Below, one piece after another: positions 21,637-29,991 of a DNA stretch of 64,000 nt. The notes beneath the pieces are model-generated. The model searched no databases. It worked only from the letters and a program-made list of their open reading frames with translations, and was not told the DNA's origin. How positions within the stretch are numbered: position 1 is the first letter of the stretch; every line of letters starts with the position of its first letter. This DNA is from Aliitabrizicola sp041905595 (GTDB lineage Bacteria; Pseudomonadota; Alphaproteobacteria; Rhodobacterales; Rhodobacteraceae), in the NCBI GenBank assembly GCA_041905595.1, contig JAYRKT010000008.1, forward strand, positions 70,710-134,709, given 5' to 3'. The position numbers were made by a program, and so were the translations under genes.

Positions 21637-22680
21637 ATGAGTGCGGACCTGAAGGCCAAGCTTGAGGTGCAGGCGCGGACCGCGGGATTCGTTGGCATGG
21701 GCGTCTGCCGGCCGGACGCGGCGCCCGAAACTGCGGGTCGGCTGAAGGCCTGGCTGGCGGAGGAACGGCACGGGCAGATGGGCTGGATGGCTGAGCGCGT
21801 CGAATGGCGCGGCAGCCCGACGACCCTTTGGCCCGAAGCGCGCTCGGTGGTGATGCTGGCGGAAAGTTATGCGCCCGAAGTCGACCCTCTCGCGGTTCTG
21901 GAATGCCGCGATCGCGGGGCGATCAGCGTCTATGCGCAGGGGAAGGATTACCACGACCTCGTCAAGCGGCGGCTGAAACGGGTCGGGCGCTGGCTGATCG
22001 AGGAGGCAGCGCGTGAGGGCACAACCTGTGAGATCAAGGTCTTTGTCGATACCGCCCCGGTGATGGAGAAACCGCTGGCCCAGGCGGCTGGCCTGGGCTG
22101 GCAGGGCAAGCATACTAACCTTCTTGGCCGCGAGATCGGTAACTGGGTGTTCCTTGGGGCAATCTTCACCACTCTCGATCTGCCGCCGGACGATCCAGAG
22201 ACCAGCCATTGCGGCAGCTGCACGGCCTGTCTCGACATTTGTCCGACGCGCGCCTTTCCTGCGCCCTACCAGCTCGACGCGCGGCGCTGCATATCCTACC
22301 TGACAATTGAGCATCGCGGGCCGGTCGACCCGACGCTGCGGCCCTTGTTGGGAAACCGCATCTATGGCTGCGACGATTGCCTGGCGGTCTGTCCTTGGAA
22401 CAAGTTCGCGGCTGCGGCGCGGGATGCCGGCTATTCGGCGCGCGTGGGCGCCCCTCCCTTGGCCGAGCTTGCGGGCTTGGACGATGCGGCGTTCCGCGAT
22501 CGCTTCTCGGGCTCGCCGATCAAGCGCATCGGCCGCGACCGGTTTGTCCGCAACGTGCTTTATGCGATTGGAAACTCGGGCGATACCTCACTGCGGCCAG
22601 TGGCGGCGGCGCTGACTGGTGACCCGGACCCGGCCGTTGCGGACGCCGCCCGCTGGGCCGTCGGTCGCCTGGACGGCTGA
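21637..22680 (+). CDS. queG: Epoxyqueuosine reductase QueG
   Basis: 347 residues. QueG is a cobalamin- and iron-sulfur-dependent enzyme that performs the last step of queuosine synthesis in tRNA (epoxyqueuosine to queuosine). The N-terminal cobalamin domain contains GWMAERVEWR and KVFVDTAPVMEKPLAQAAGLGW, including the proposed catalytic Asp. Two 4Fe-4S clusters are shown by HCGSCTACLDICPTRAF and IYGCDDCLAVCPWNKF. A HEAT-like tail (SGDTSLRPVAAAL...) is typical. The ATG at 21637 follows a purine-rich GAAGAAG segment that belongs to the repeat upstream and may double as ribosome site. Confidence 0.96.
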   Translation: MSADLKAKLEVQARTAGFVGMGVCRPDAAPETAGRLKAWLAEERHGQMGWMAERVEWRGSPTTLWPEARSVVMLAESYAPEVDPLAVLECRDRGAISVYAQGKDYHDLVKRRLKRVGRWLIEEAAREGTTCEIKVFVDTAPVMEKPLAQAAGLGWQGKHTNLLGREIGNWVFLGAIFTTLDLPPDDPETSHCGSCTACLDICPTRAFPAPYQLDARRCISYLTIEHRGPVDPTLRPLLGNRIYGCDDCLAVCPWNKFAAAARDAGYSARVGAPPLAELAGLDDAAFRDRFSGSPIKRIGRDRFVRNVLYAIGNSGDTSLRPVAAALTGDPDPAVADAARWAVGRLDG

Positions 22681-22759
22681 TTGCCGCAGCTCCGCCGGGG
22701 GTTGTCCCGATTTTCGCCGGGATTGCCACGCACATAAAGGCAAGACCAGATGCGAGCGG

Positions 22760-23233
22760 ATGGAAGCGATGACCCCTGACACCCTGATCCAGACACCCTC
22801 ACCCGAAGAGGCACATGTGTTGCTTCTGGGGCTGGTCGGCTGCCTCTTGCTGGCCAACATCCTGACCTGGGTGGTCTTTCGCCTGGATGCACGCCGCGCG
22901 GAGGAGGGGGTAGCCCGAGTTCCGGCGGCGACGCTGTTGCTTCTCGCGCTGCTCGGCGGCGCTTTCGCGGCATTGGGCGCCCAGCTGCTCTACGGGAGGG
23001 AGTCCGGCCGCGGCTTCGGCGTGGCGTTGAAGGCGATTGTCGTCGTGCAGGTCCTTGCGACGGCCGCGGCGCTTCTTCCCCTGGACCAGGTTTCCGAACG
23101 GATTTCGGCGTTCAAGGCTAGTGCGCTTGCGGCGACCGGCGCTGAGGCGAACACGGATGCCCCGGCAAAGGTTCTGCCCCGGCGCTTCGGGCCTGGCAGC
23201 GAACAACCCGCGAAGATCGGACTCGGCGGCTGA
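22760..23233 (+). CDS. Small membrane protein, DUF1294-like
   Basis: 157 residues with about three hydrophobic segments (roughly 20-41, 60-80 and 92-112). The phrase FRLDARRAEEGVARVPAATLLLLALLGG resembles the DUF1294 signature (DKxxA, RIPE, LLxLALLGG), but the usual C-terminal RHKT block is changed to YGRESGRGF. The family has no established function. An ATG nine bases downstream is an alternative start; neither has a good ribosome site. The soluble tail ends in low-complexity text. Confidence 0.65.
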   Translation: MEAMTPDTLIQTPSPEEAHVLLLGLVGCLLLANILTWVVFRLDARRAEEGVARVPAATLLLLALLGGAFAALGAQLLYGRESGRGFGVALKAIVVVQVLATAAALLPLDQVSERISAFKASALAATGAEANTDAPAKVLPRRFGPGSEQPAKIGLGG

Positions 23234-23241
23234 AGGATCAG

Positions 23242-23265
23242 CAGGCAGGAAACGGCCTGTCTTTT
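23242..23265 (+). terminator. Weak terminator after the DUF1294-like gene
   Basis: CAGGC and GCCTG form a 5-bp stem around an 8-base loop, followed by TCTTTT. The short stem makes this a low-strength candidate. Confidence 0.4.
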
Positions 23266-23332
23266 CGCCGTGGGCTTTTCAGACAAGGGTGAGTCGTGGC
23301 CTACTGTTGCTCCATCGAACGGAGGAATGGCC

Positions 23333-23527
23333 ATGACCCGTCATCTCGCGGATCACGAGCGGACCAATGATGGTTCGCGGCTAAGTCGCTATGTCGCAAT
23401 CGCGCGACAGGACAGCGACGAGGGATCGCATCCCGCCACAAAGGCGCTGCACGCGCGGCAGCAGACCCGCCTCGCCGGCCTGAAGACCCGGGAATTCGTC
23501 GAGATCGAGCGCGGCCGATCGGCCTGA
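23333..23527 (+). CDS. Small basic hypothetical protein
   Basis: 64 residues, starting MTRHLADHERTNDGSRLSRY. It has no signal peptide or membrane segment and is rich in Arg, His and Asp/Glu. The main support is a full GGAGGA seven bases before the ATG at 23333 (another ATG at 23327 is too close to it). No family is recognised. It lies between a weak terminator and the dimethylargininase-like gene, in a separate transcript or a leader. Confidence 0.5.
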   Translation: MTRHLADHERTNDGSRLSRYVAIARQDSDEGSHPATKALHARQQTRLAGLKTREFVEIERGRSA

Positions 23528-23572
23528 GACCACCAATTCATTTGGGGCGTCGAAGACGGCTGGCACCCGGTT

Positions 23573-23610
23573 CCGCGGCTGATTAAGCTTGACGGCGAAC
23601 TCAGCCGCGG
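23573..23610. promoter_or_regulatory. 10-bp inverted repeat just before the dimethylargininase-like gene
   Basis: CCGCGGCTGA (23573-23582) and TCAGCCGCGG (23601-23610) are perfect inverted arms with an 18-base spacer, ending seven bases before the ATG at 23618. It may be an operator or an mRNA hairpin that hides the ribosome site. No adjacent regulator gene is seen. Confidence 0.45.
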
Positions 23611-23617
23611 GACGGAC

Positions 23618-24616
23618 ATGACCAATCCTCACTGGATCTACACGCAGACCATCAAGACCTTTGCTGCAGGCGCGACCCCTGCCTTCGAGGACGAGGGCGA
23701 GTTGATTTCGACCTGGGGCAAGGCTTGGGGCATCGACAACGATGTCGGCCGTATCCGCGATATCCTGATGCACCGTCCGGGGCCCGAAATGGCCGTCGTC
23801 GACCCGGCGAAACGCATTGCCGAGATCGGTTCCTATGGCGATCCGGCGGTTGGCTGGTATTTCCAGTCGGACACCCCGCCCGACATTCCGCTGATGCAGG
23901 CCCAGCATGACGGCTTCGTTGCCGCGCTGCAGGCCGAGGGCATCAATGTCCATTTCATGGAGGGCGAGGCGGGCAACCGCCTGAAGCAGGTCTATACCCG
24001 CGACCCGGTGATCATGGTCAAGGGCGGCGCCATCGTCTGCCGCATGGGTGCGCGCATCCGCCGGGGCGAGGAACTGGCGGTAACGCGCACGCTGGCGAAG
24101 CTCGGCATCCCGATTCTGCGCACTATCAATGGCGCGGGCATCATGGAAGGCGGCAGCTTCACCTGGCTGAACGAGAAGACCTGCGCGATCGGTGTCGGGG
24201 TGCGGGTGAACCGCGAGGGTGCGGCGCAGGTCGGCGAGGTGCTGGCGCGTCAGGGCGTCGAACTGCTGGTCGTCGACCTGGCGGGCTACGACATCCATAT
24301 CGACGTCAGCTTCCTGATGGTGGACCGCGACCTGGCGCTGCTCAATCCTCAGGGCCTGCCCTATTCCTTCCTCGAGGCGCTGACCGAACGCGGCATCCGC
24401 TATATCGAGACCGATCCGGGCGACGATCCGTGGATCGTCAACTCGCTTGCCGTGGCGCCGGGCAAGGTGCTGATGCCGGAAGGGGCGACCAACCGCACGC
24501 TCGACCGTCTGGCTGCGGCGGGCTTGAGCTGGGTTACCGTGCCCTATGCAGCGGTCCACAAGAACGGTGGCGGGCTGCACTGTTCGACCACGCCGCTGAG
24601 AAGGGACAGCCTCTGA
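23618..24616 (+). CDS. Dimethylargininase / arginine deiminase-family hydrolase
   Basis: 332 residues, guanidino-group-modifying superfamily. These enzymes attack the guanidinium carbon of arginine or N-methylated arginine through a C-terminal cysteine. Visible sites: QVYTRDPVIMVKGG (substrate-binding Asp), GIMEGGSFTWLNEKTCAIGVG, the catalytic His in GYDIHIDVSFLMVD, and the nucleophile Cys in GGGLHCSTTPLRR, ten residues from the end. This pattern suits DDAH or amidinotransferase-like members better than the longer ADI pathway enzyme, and no arcB or arcC is nearby. The exact substrate is open. Confidence 0.85.
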   Translation: MTNPHWIYTQTIKTFAAGATPAFEDEGELISTWGKAWGIDNDVGRIRDILMHRPGPEMAVVDPAKRIAEIGSYGDPAVGWYFQSDTPPDIPLMQAQHDGFVAALQAEGINVHFMEGEAGNRLKQVYTRDPVIMVKGGAIVCRMGARIRRGEELAVTRTLAKLGIPILRTINGAGIMEGGSFTWLNEKTCAIGVGVRVNREGAAQVGEVLARQGVELLVVDLAGYDIHIDVSFLMVDRDLALLNPQGLPYSFLEALTERGIRYIETDPGDDPWIVNSLAVAPGKVLMPEGATNRTLDRLAAAGLSWVTVPYAAVHKNGGGLHCSTTPLRRDSL

Positions 24617-24633
24617 CACGGCTCAGGCGCAGG

Positions 24634-24669
24634 AAACTCCCGCCCGCCCAGCCATCGGGCGGGAGTTTC
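24634..24669 (+). terminator. Strong terminator after the dimethylargininase-like gene
   Basis: AAACTCCCGCCCG and CGGGCGGGAGTTT pair over 13 bp around a 10-base loop; CTTTC follows. A clear stem-loop 17 bases after the stop codon. Confidence 0.85.
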
Positions 24670-24742
24670 TTTCCCTGCGGCGACGGATTTGTGGTTGGCT
24701 CACGTTCTACTTGGCAAGACAGTTATAGAGCCGGAAACCGTC

Positions 24743-25237
24743 ATGCCTGCTATCGTCAACCGCTATGCCGCTCCGCTTATCACGGGGCTATTCCTGATCT
24801 CGCTGGGGACCGGGATCGCGCTTTTCTTCCATTTCGGGCCAGCCGGGTTTCGGCCGATGCACGAATGGCTGAGCCTCGTGGTCATCCTGCCCTTCGTCTT
24901 GCACATCTGGAAGAACTGGCGGGCCTTCATGACCTATTTTCGCCGCGCGCCGATGCTGGTTTCCTTGGCGGGTTCCGCTCTCGCTGGGGCGCTGTTTCTT
25001 CTGACGATCTCAGGTGAAGGTGCGGGCGGGCCGCCGCAATTTGTCTTGGCGCAAAAGATGCTGGGCGGCACGGTCGAGCAGGTGGCGCCGCTTCTTGGCC
25101 TGACGCCCGCCGATCTGACGGGCCGTCTGACAGCAGCGGGATTTTCTGTCGGCGACCCGGAGGTCAGCCTGCACCAGATCGCTGCATCCGCCGGAAAGAG
25201 TGATAGCGAACTGGCCAAAACCCTGGCTGAAGGCTGA
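24743..25237 (+). CDS. DUF4405-domain membrane protein (cytochrome b561-like)
   Basis: 164 residues. Three hydrophobic segments (about 7-28, 39-58 and 70-90) contain paired histidines in PMHEWLSL and FVLHIWKNW, as in DUF4405 proteins, which resemble the heme-binding core of small b-type cytochromes. The C-terminal 65 residues form a soluble tail with LLGLTPADLTGRLTAAGFSV. Heme binding and an electron-transfer role are inferred from the histidines only. The start at 24743 is chosen over an upstream GTG because it begins directly before the first membrane segment. Confidence 0.72.
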   Translation: MPAIVNRYAAPLITGLFLISLGTGIALFFHFGPAGFRPMHEWLSLVVILPFVLHIWKNWRAFMTYFRRAPMLVSLAGSALAGALFLLTISGEGAGGPPQFVLAQKMLGGTVEQVAPLLGLTPADLTGRLTAAGFSVGDPEVSLHQIAASAGKSDSELAKTLAEG

Positions 25238-25260
25238 CACCCGCCGGCCAAGAGCAGATC

Positions 25261-25284
25261 GGCCCGGATCCTTCGATCCGGGCC
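25261..25284. terminator. Shared terminator between convergent genes
   Basis: GGCCCGGATC and GATCCGGGCC form a perfect 10-bp stem with a CTTC loop, between the DUF4405 gene and ilvE, which point toward each other. It can serve both directions although U-runs are weak. Confidence 0.65.
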
Positions 25285-25312
25285 GCATCGTTCTTGCTGT
25301 CGAGAGCCTCGG

Positions 25313-26179
25313 TCAGGCCCGGACGAGTTTTTCGTAGTCGGTGGCGACGCGCTTGGTCAGCTCGCCCACCTCGAACGTGTAATCGCCGATCTGGCCGACG
25401 GGCGTGACTTCGGCTGCGGTGCCGGTCAGCCAGCATTGCTCGAAACCTTCCAGCTCTTCCGGCAGGATGTGCCGTTCGTGAACCTTGATCTGCATCTCCT
25501 TGAGCATGCCGATCACCGTCTGGCGGGTCAGGCCGTTCAGGAAGCAGTCGGGAAGCGGCGTGTGTACTTCGCCATTCTTGACGAAGAAGATGTTGGCGCC
25601 GGTCGCTTCGGCCACATAGCCGCGATAGTCGAACATCATCGCGTCCGAGCAGCCCTTGGCCTCGGCCGCGTGCTTGGACATGGTGCAGATCATGTAGAGG
25701 CCGGCGGCCTTCGCGGCCGAAGGGATCGTCTCCGGTGAGGGGCGCTTCCATTTCGAGATGTCGAGCTTGGCGCCCTTCATCTTGGCATCGCCGTAATAGG
25801 CGCCCCATTCCCAGCCGGCGATGGCCAGCCGCACGGGGTTCTTCGCGGCGGAAACGCCCATGTCGGGACCTGCCCCGCGGAAGGCGAGGGCGCGGACATA
25901 GGCATCGGTCCAGCCGTTCGCCTTGAGCATGGCGTATTTCGCCTCTTCGATCTGCTCGACCGTGTAGGGGATCGGCATGTCGAGAAGCTCACCAGACTTC
26001 AACAGGCGCTTGGAATGCTCAACGCCCTTGAAGATCTTGCCGTTGTAGCAGCGCTCGCCTTCGAAGACCGACGAGGCGTAGTGCATTGCGTGGGTCAGGA
26101 TATGCACCTTGGCATCGCGCCACGGCACCAGCGCGCCATCGAACCAGATCCAGCCGTCGCGATCGTCATATCCTGCCAT
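25313..26179 (-). CDS. ilvE: Branched-chain amino acid aminotransferase IlvE
   Basis: 288 residues, fold-type IV PLP enzyme. It transfers the amino group between glutamate and the keto acids of leucine, isoleucine and valine. Motifs: IWFDGALVPWRDAKVHILTHAMHY and SSVFEGERCYNG at the N-terminus, the PLP lysine in PSAAKAAGLYM, AMMFDYRGYVAEATGANIFFV, and LPDCFLNGLTRQTVI. The gene is divergent from the lipase-like gene; the 240-base spacer is AT-richer than its surroundings and must hold both promoters, though I cannot place them with confidence. Confidence 0.96.
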   Translation of the reverse strand: MAGYDDRDGWIWFDGALVPWRDAKVHILTHAMHYASSVFEGERCYNGKIFKGVEHSKRLLKSGELLDMPIPYTVEQIEEAKYAMLKANGWTDAYVRALAFRGAGPDMGVSAAKNPVRLAIAGWEWGAYYGDAKMKGAKLDISKWKRPSPETIPSAAKAAGLYMICTMSKHAAEAKGCSDAMMFDYRGYVAEATGANIFFVKNGEVHTPLPDCFLNGLTRQTVIGMLKEMQIKVHERHILPEELEGFEQCWLTGTAAEVTPVGQIGDYTFEVGELTKRVATDYEKLVRA

Positions 26180-26420
26180 TTCAAGCTCCTACCTCGGTAG
26201 CATTTGCAAATCTTGCGCCAACAGAGTCATTACCAGACATAAAGTTGCGCGAAATCATCGCCGAGCTATCAGTTGATTCCTGGAAAGTCAATAAAGCTGA
26301 CGTAAATCCCGCGTTTCGCGATCCGGTCGACGGGAAAGCCCGTATTGCGCCATGCTCGACATACGGGCAGACCTGACGCGCGGCAGAGTCCGCGTCAAAT
26401 GCCGGAACCGGAGCCGCAAC

Positions 26421-27662
26421 ATGTCGCTTTCACGTGCCTTTTCCCTTGCCGTCGTGCTGACGGTGGCAACTGGGCCCGCCCTGGCCGAGGGGGTAGCGGC
26501 CAGCCCGCAGGGGCTGGCTTTCTACGATGCGCCCACGCTCCCGGCCAATGGCAAGGCGGGCGATGTCCTGCAGGCCCGACCCCTTGATCCGACGATGACC
26601 ATGGCCTTGCCGGATGCGGCGCGCACGAGCCTGGTGATGTATCAGTCGCAGGATCCGTTCGATGCGCCCGTGGCGGTCACGGGGACCGTTTCCGTTCCCA
26701 AGGGCGCTCCGCCCGAGGGCGGCTGGCCTGTCATTGTCTGGACCCACGGCACGACGGGTCTGGCCAATGTCTGTGGCCCCTCGCGGGACGATGCCAATGG
26801 GCCGGAGCACGGATACATCGAGGTGATCCGTGGGCTGCTCGACCAGTTTGTGGCCCAGGGATATGCCATCGTCGCGACCGACTATCAGGGTCTGGGAACC
26901 GGCGACTTCCATCCCTTCCTTCAGGGGGTGCCCAACGGAAAGAACGCCCTAGACATGCTTAGAGCGGCGCGGGTGCTGGAACCCGGCATCGGGACACGCT
27001 TTGCCGTCATGGGCCATTCGCAGGGGGGTCATGCCGACCTCTTCACCTCGGCCGAAGCGCGGGACTATCTCGGGTCGGGGTATGACCTCGTCGGCAACAT
27101 CGCGATGGCGCCGGGATCGCAGATTGCCGACCGCATCGAGATGGTTCGCAAGTCGGGCAAAGTGGAACTCTCGCTGCCCTACACAATGTATGTGATGACG
27201 TCCTATGCGCGGACTTACCCCGAAATAGACCTGTCGCACATCCTGACGGAACAGGCGATCCAGGCGCTTCCACAGCTTCATGTCCAGTGCATGACCCATG
27301 CACTGACGGAGGGCTACTGGTCGACCGCCATCGCCAGCGAGCAGTTCCTGCCTGCCCCCGACTTCGACCCCCTCTACGAAGCGGCGGCCCTGAACGAACC
27401 CGGCGAGCAGACGATCCCGGTGCCGACGTTGATCCTTCAGGGCAACAAGGATGTCACCGTCTTTCCTCAGGCCACAGATATGCTTGCGCGTCAGTTGTGC
27501 AGCCGGGGCAACGACCTCGAGTTTCGGGTGGTCGACGGCGCGGACCATGACGGCGCCATGGTGCTTGGGGCACCGACAGCTCTGGCATGGATCGCCGAGC
27601 GCTTTGCCGGAAGGCCATCAACACCCAATTGCGATGCACTGCCGAGCGCCTATACCCCCTGA
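26421..27662 (+). CDS. Secreted lipase / alpha-beta hydrolase
   Basis: 413 residues. A signal peptide MSLSRAFSLAVVLTVATGPALA is followed by an alpha/beta hydrolase domain of the secretory-lipase type. The nucleophile elbow is GHSQGG; the oxyanion region is VWTHGTTGLANVCGPS; the likely acid is Asp in LQGNKDVTVFP and the His lies in DGADHDGAM. Four or more cysteines could form disulfides in the periplasm. I chose the ATG at 26421, which gives the signal peptide directly; an upstream ATG at 26352 adds a basic tail. The natural substrate, an ester of unknown nature, is not predictable. Confidence 0.83.
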   Translation: MSLSRAFSLAVVLTVATGPALAEGVAASPQGLAFYDAPTLPANGKAGDVLQARPLDPTMTMALPDAARTSLVMYQSQDPFDAPVAVTGTVSVPKGAPPEGGWPVIVWTHGTTGLANVCGPSRDDANGPEHGYIEVIRGLLDQFVAQGYAIVATDYQGLGTGDFHPFLQGVPNGKNALDMLRAARVLEPGIGTRFAVMGHSQGGHADLFTSAEARDYLGSGYDLVGNIAMAPGSQIADRIEMVRKSGKVELSLPYTMYVMTSYARTYPEIDLSHILTEQAIQALPQLHVQCMTHALTEGYWSTAIASEQFLPAPDFDPLYEAAALNEPGEQTIPVPTLILQGNKDVTVFPQATDMLARQLCSRGNDLEFRVVDGADHDGAMVLGAPTALAWIAERFAGRPSTPNCDALPSAYTP

Positions 27663-27741
27663 CAGGTCGTCGCGGCCCGCCTTCGGGCTGGACCTTGAGG
27701 CTGAGCCGTCGGATACTTGAGGTTCAAGGGCCGGAACGGCC

Positions 27742-28272
27742 ATGAGCAGACGCGGGGGCAGCATGGCGGACGGCAAGTCGGCGCAAGGCGGGGGCGAAAG
27801 CCTGCTTTTCCTTACGGACGAGCAGCTGCGCAAGGGCATCGAGGCGATGTTCTTTGCCTATCGCGGCTTTACGGCTGATCCGGACCGCATTCTCGAAGGC
27901 ATGGACTATGGTCGGGCGCATCACCGGGCCATCCATTTCATCCATCGCAGCCCGGGGACGACGGTGAACAACCTCCTGTCGATCCTGGGCGTGACCAAGC
28001 AAAGCCTGAACCGAGTGCTGCGAACCCTGATCGAGGATGGTCTGGTGGACAGTCGCGTCGGTCGGCAGGACAAGCGCGAGCGGCATCTTTACCTCACCGA
28101 CAAGGGTGCGGCGCTGGAGCGGGAGCTCTCGGATGCACAGCGCGCGCGCATGCGCGCCGCCTATCGCGCCGCTGGGCCCGAGGCGGTGAAAGGCTTCCGC
28201 ACGGTACTTGAGGCGATGATGGATCCCGACCAGCGCCGGCAATATCAGGGCCTGAAGGAGAGTGGGCCATGA
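27742..28272 (+). CDS. petP: MarR-family regulator PetP
   Basis: 176 residues. A winged helix of the MarR type is visible: NNLLSILGVTKQSLNRVLRTLIEDGLVDSRVGRQDKRERHLYLTDKG (about 72-118), with recognition helix and wing DKRER. In Rhodobacter capsulatus petP and petR form an operon required for expression of cytochrome bc1; the gene order, overlap and protein types here match. The petR start overlaps the end (ATGA at 28269-28272). An ATG 21 bases downstream is an alternative start. Confidence 0.8.
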   Translation: MSRRGGSMADGKSAQGGGESLLFLTDEQLRKGIEAMFFAYRGFTADPDRILEGMDYGRAHHRAIHFIHRSPGTTVNNLLSILGVTKQSLNRVLRTLIEDGLVDSRVGRQDKRERHLYLTDKGAALERELSDAQRARMRAAYRAAGPEAVKGFRTVLEAMMDPDQRRQYQGLKESGP

Positions 28273-28973
28273 CTGCCGACCCGCAGCCGCATCTTCTGAT
28301 CGTCGACGACGATGAACGCATCCGGGGTCTTCTGCAGAAGTTCCTGATGCGCAGCGGCTTTCTTGTCAGCGGCGCACGGGATGCAGCGCATGCCCGGCGA
28401 CTGCTGGCGGGGCTCGAGTTCGACCTCATCGTGCTGGATGTGATGATGCCGGGCGAGGATGGCATCAGCCTGACCCAGTCGTTGCGGCAACACCTGATGA
28501 CTCCGATCCTGCTGCTGACCGCCAAGGGCGAAACGCAGAACCGCATTGAGGGACTGGAGGCCGGAGCCGACGACTACCTCGCCAAGCCGTTCGAGCCGAA
28601 GGAGCTTCTCCTGCGGATTAACGCCATCCTGCGAAGAGTGCCGCAGGTGCGCGCCGCCGAGACCGTTCCGAAGGTGCTTCATCTGGGGCAGGTGCGCTAT
28701 GACGTGGATCGCGGCGAATTGTGGAATGGCACGGAACTGGTCCGGCTGACCGCGACCGAGGCGGCACTGATGCGCATCTTCGCCACCCAGCCCGGCGAGG
28801 CGGTGACGCGCGAGAAGCTGGTTGGCGATCTGGGTCGCGACGAAGGACAAGCGCAGGAGCGGGCGGTGGACGTGCAGATCACCCGGCTGCGACGCAAGAT
28901 CGAGGCTGATCCGAAGCAGCCGCGTTATCTTCAGACGGTGCGCGGCGAAGGCTATATGCTGGCCCCGGACTGA
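28269..28973 (+). CDS. petR: OmpR-family response regulator PetR
   Basis: 234 residues. The receiver domain (about 8-120) has the acidic pair DDD near residue 13, phosphorylation site Asp57 in IVLDVMMPGEDG, and the conserved Lys in YLAKPFEPKELLLR. The C-terminal winged helix ends VDVQITRLRRKIEADPKQPRYLQTVRGEGYML, the OmpR/PhoB DNA-binding signature. In R. capsulatus PetR activates petABC. No histidine kinase lies beside it, as in the known petPR locus. Its presumed targets, petABC, are at 43-45.7 kb in this window. Confidence 0.85.
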   Translation: MTADPQPHLLIVDDDERIRGLLQKFLMRSGFLVSGARDAAHARRLLAGLEFDLIVLDVMMPGEDGISLTQSLRQHLMTPILLLTAKGETQNRIEGLEAGADDYLAKPFEPKELLLRINAILRRVPQVRAAETVPKVLHLGQVRYDVDRGELWNGTELVRLTATEAALMRIFATQPGEAVTREKLVGDLGRDEGQAQERAVDVQITRLRRKIEADPKQPRYLQTVRGEGYMLAPD

Positions 28974-29010
28974 TACTTGCGGGCGTCGAAGCGGGAGTTT
29001 CACACCCCCG

Positions 29011-29043
29011 CACCCCCGTGAGATATTTGTGAACAGAAGAAAG
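29011..29043. repeat. Short intergenic repeat before the deacetylase-like gene, copy 2
   Basis: Begins CACCCCCGTGAGATATTTG and ends GAACAGAAGAAAG, matching the copy at 21594-21624 in head, TATTT core and purine tail. As with copy 1 it lies just after one gene's stop and about 20 bases before the next start. A partial extra CACCCCCG precedes it. Confidence 0.55.
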
Positions 29044-29064
29044 ATATGTGAGTCGGGGGCCGCG

Positions 29065-29991
29065 TTGACCACAGCCTGTTTCCATCATCCGAGCTTTGCC
29101 TCGCATCGCACGCCCGAGGATCATCCCGAACGCAGCGCGCGGATCGAGGCGGTCGAACGCGCCCTTGCGGACATGGACCTCGACCGGCGAGAAGCCCCCC
29201 CCGCCGCCGAGGCCGACATACTGCGCAGCCACCCGCAGCGCTACGTCGATCGCATCCGCGCCGCCGCGCCGCATGTCGGGCTGGTGCAACTTGACCCCGA
29301 CACCTGGATGGGTCCCAAATCGCTTGAGGCGGCGCTCCACGCGGTTGGAGGGGTGACTGCCGCTGTCGACCTGGTGCTGGAGGGCGGGGCGGCCAATGCT
29401 TTCGTCGGTTGTCGCCCGCCGGGTCACCATGCCGAACGCGAAACGCCGATGGGCTTCTGTCTGTTTGGCAACGTCGCAATCGGCGCGAAACGGGCGCTTG
29501 ACCATCACGGGTTGCTCCGGGTCGCCGTCGTCGATTTCGACGTGCATCACGGCAACGGCACGCAGGATCTGCTTTGGGACGAGGAGCGGGTGCTGTTCGT
29601 CTCGTCCCATCAGATGCCGCTTTGGCCCGGCACGGGCGCGGCCGGGGAACGCGGCGCACATGGCCAGATCCTGAATGTGCCGCTCAAGCCCGGCTCAGGC
29701 GGGGCCGAAATGCGGCGCGCCTACGAGACGATCGTCTTCCCCCGGCTGGCCGCTTTCGAGCCGGAATTGATCCTGGTCTCGGCCGGATTTGATGCCCATG
29801 CCGACGATCCGCTGGCGGAACTCGAATGGCGCGAACGGGACTTCGCCTGGCTGACCGGGCGGATCTGCGACCTGGCCGAAACCCATGCCGGGGGGCGGGT
29901 GGTCTCGGCGCTGGAGGGCGGCTATGATCTGGACGCGCTGGAGGCAAGTGTCGCCGCGCATGTGGGTGTCTTGAGGGAGCGGGGCGCATGA
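29065..29991 (+). CDS. Histone deacetylase-family hydrolase (acetylpolyamine amidohydrolase type)
   Basis: 308 residues. The arginase/deacetylase fold signatures are complete: SHRTPEDHPERSARI (about 12-26), the catalytic His pair in GCRPPGHHAE, zinc ligands in VVDFDVHHGNGTQD, and the third zinc Asp in ILVSAGFDAHADDPL; EGGYDL closes the active site. Bacterial members remove acyl groups from polyamines or other amines; the real substrate is unknown. I read TTG at 29065 as start because GGGGG lies just before it and it puts MTTACFHHPSF at the family's usual N-terminus. It overlaps xseB by four bases. Confidence 0.9.
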   Translation: MTTACFHHPSFASHRTPEDHPERSARIEAVERALADMDLDRREAPPAAEADILRSHPQRYVDRIRAAAPHVGLVQLDPDTWMGPKSLEAALHAVGGVTAAVDLVLEGGAANAFVGCRPPGHHAERETPMGFCLFGNVAIGAKRALDHHGLLRVAVVDFDVHHGNGTQDLLWDEERVLFVSSHQMPLWPGTGAAGERGAHGQILNVPLKPGSGGAEMRRAYETIVFPRLAAFEPELILVSAGFDAHADDPLAELEWRERDFAWLTGRICDLAETHAGGRVVSALEGGYDLDALEASVAAHVGVLRERGA

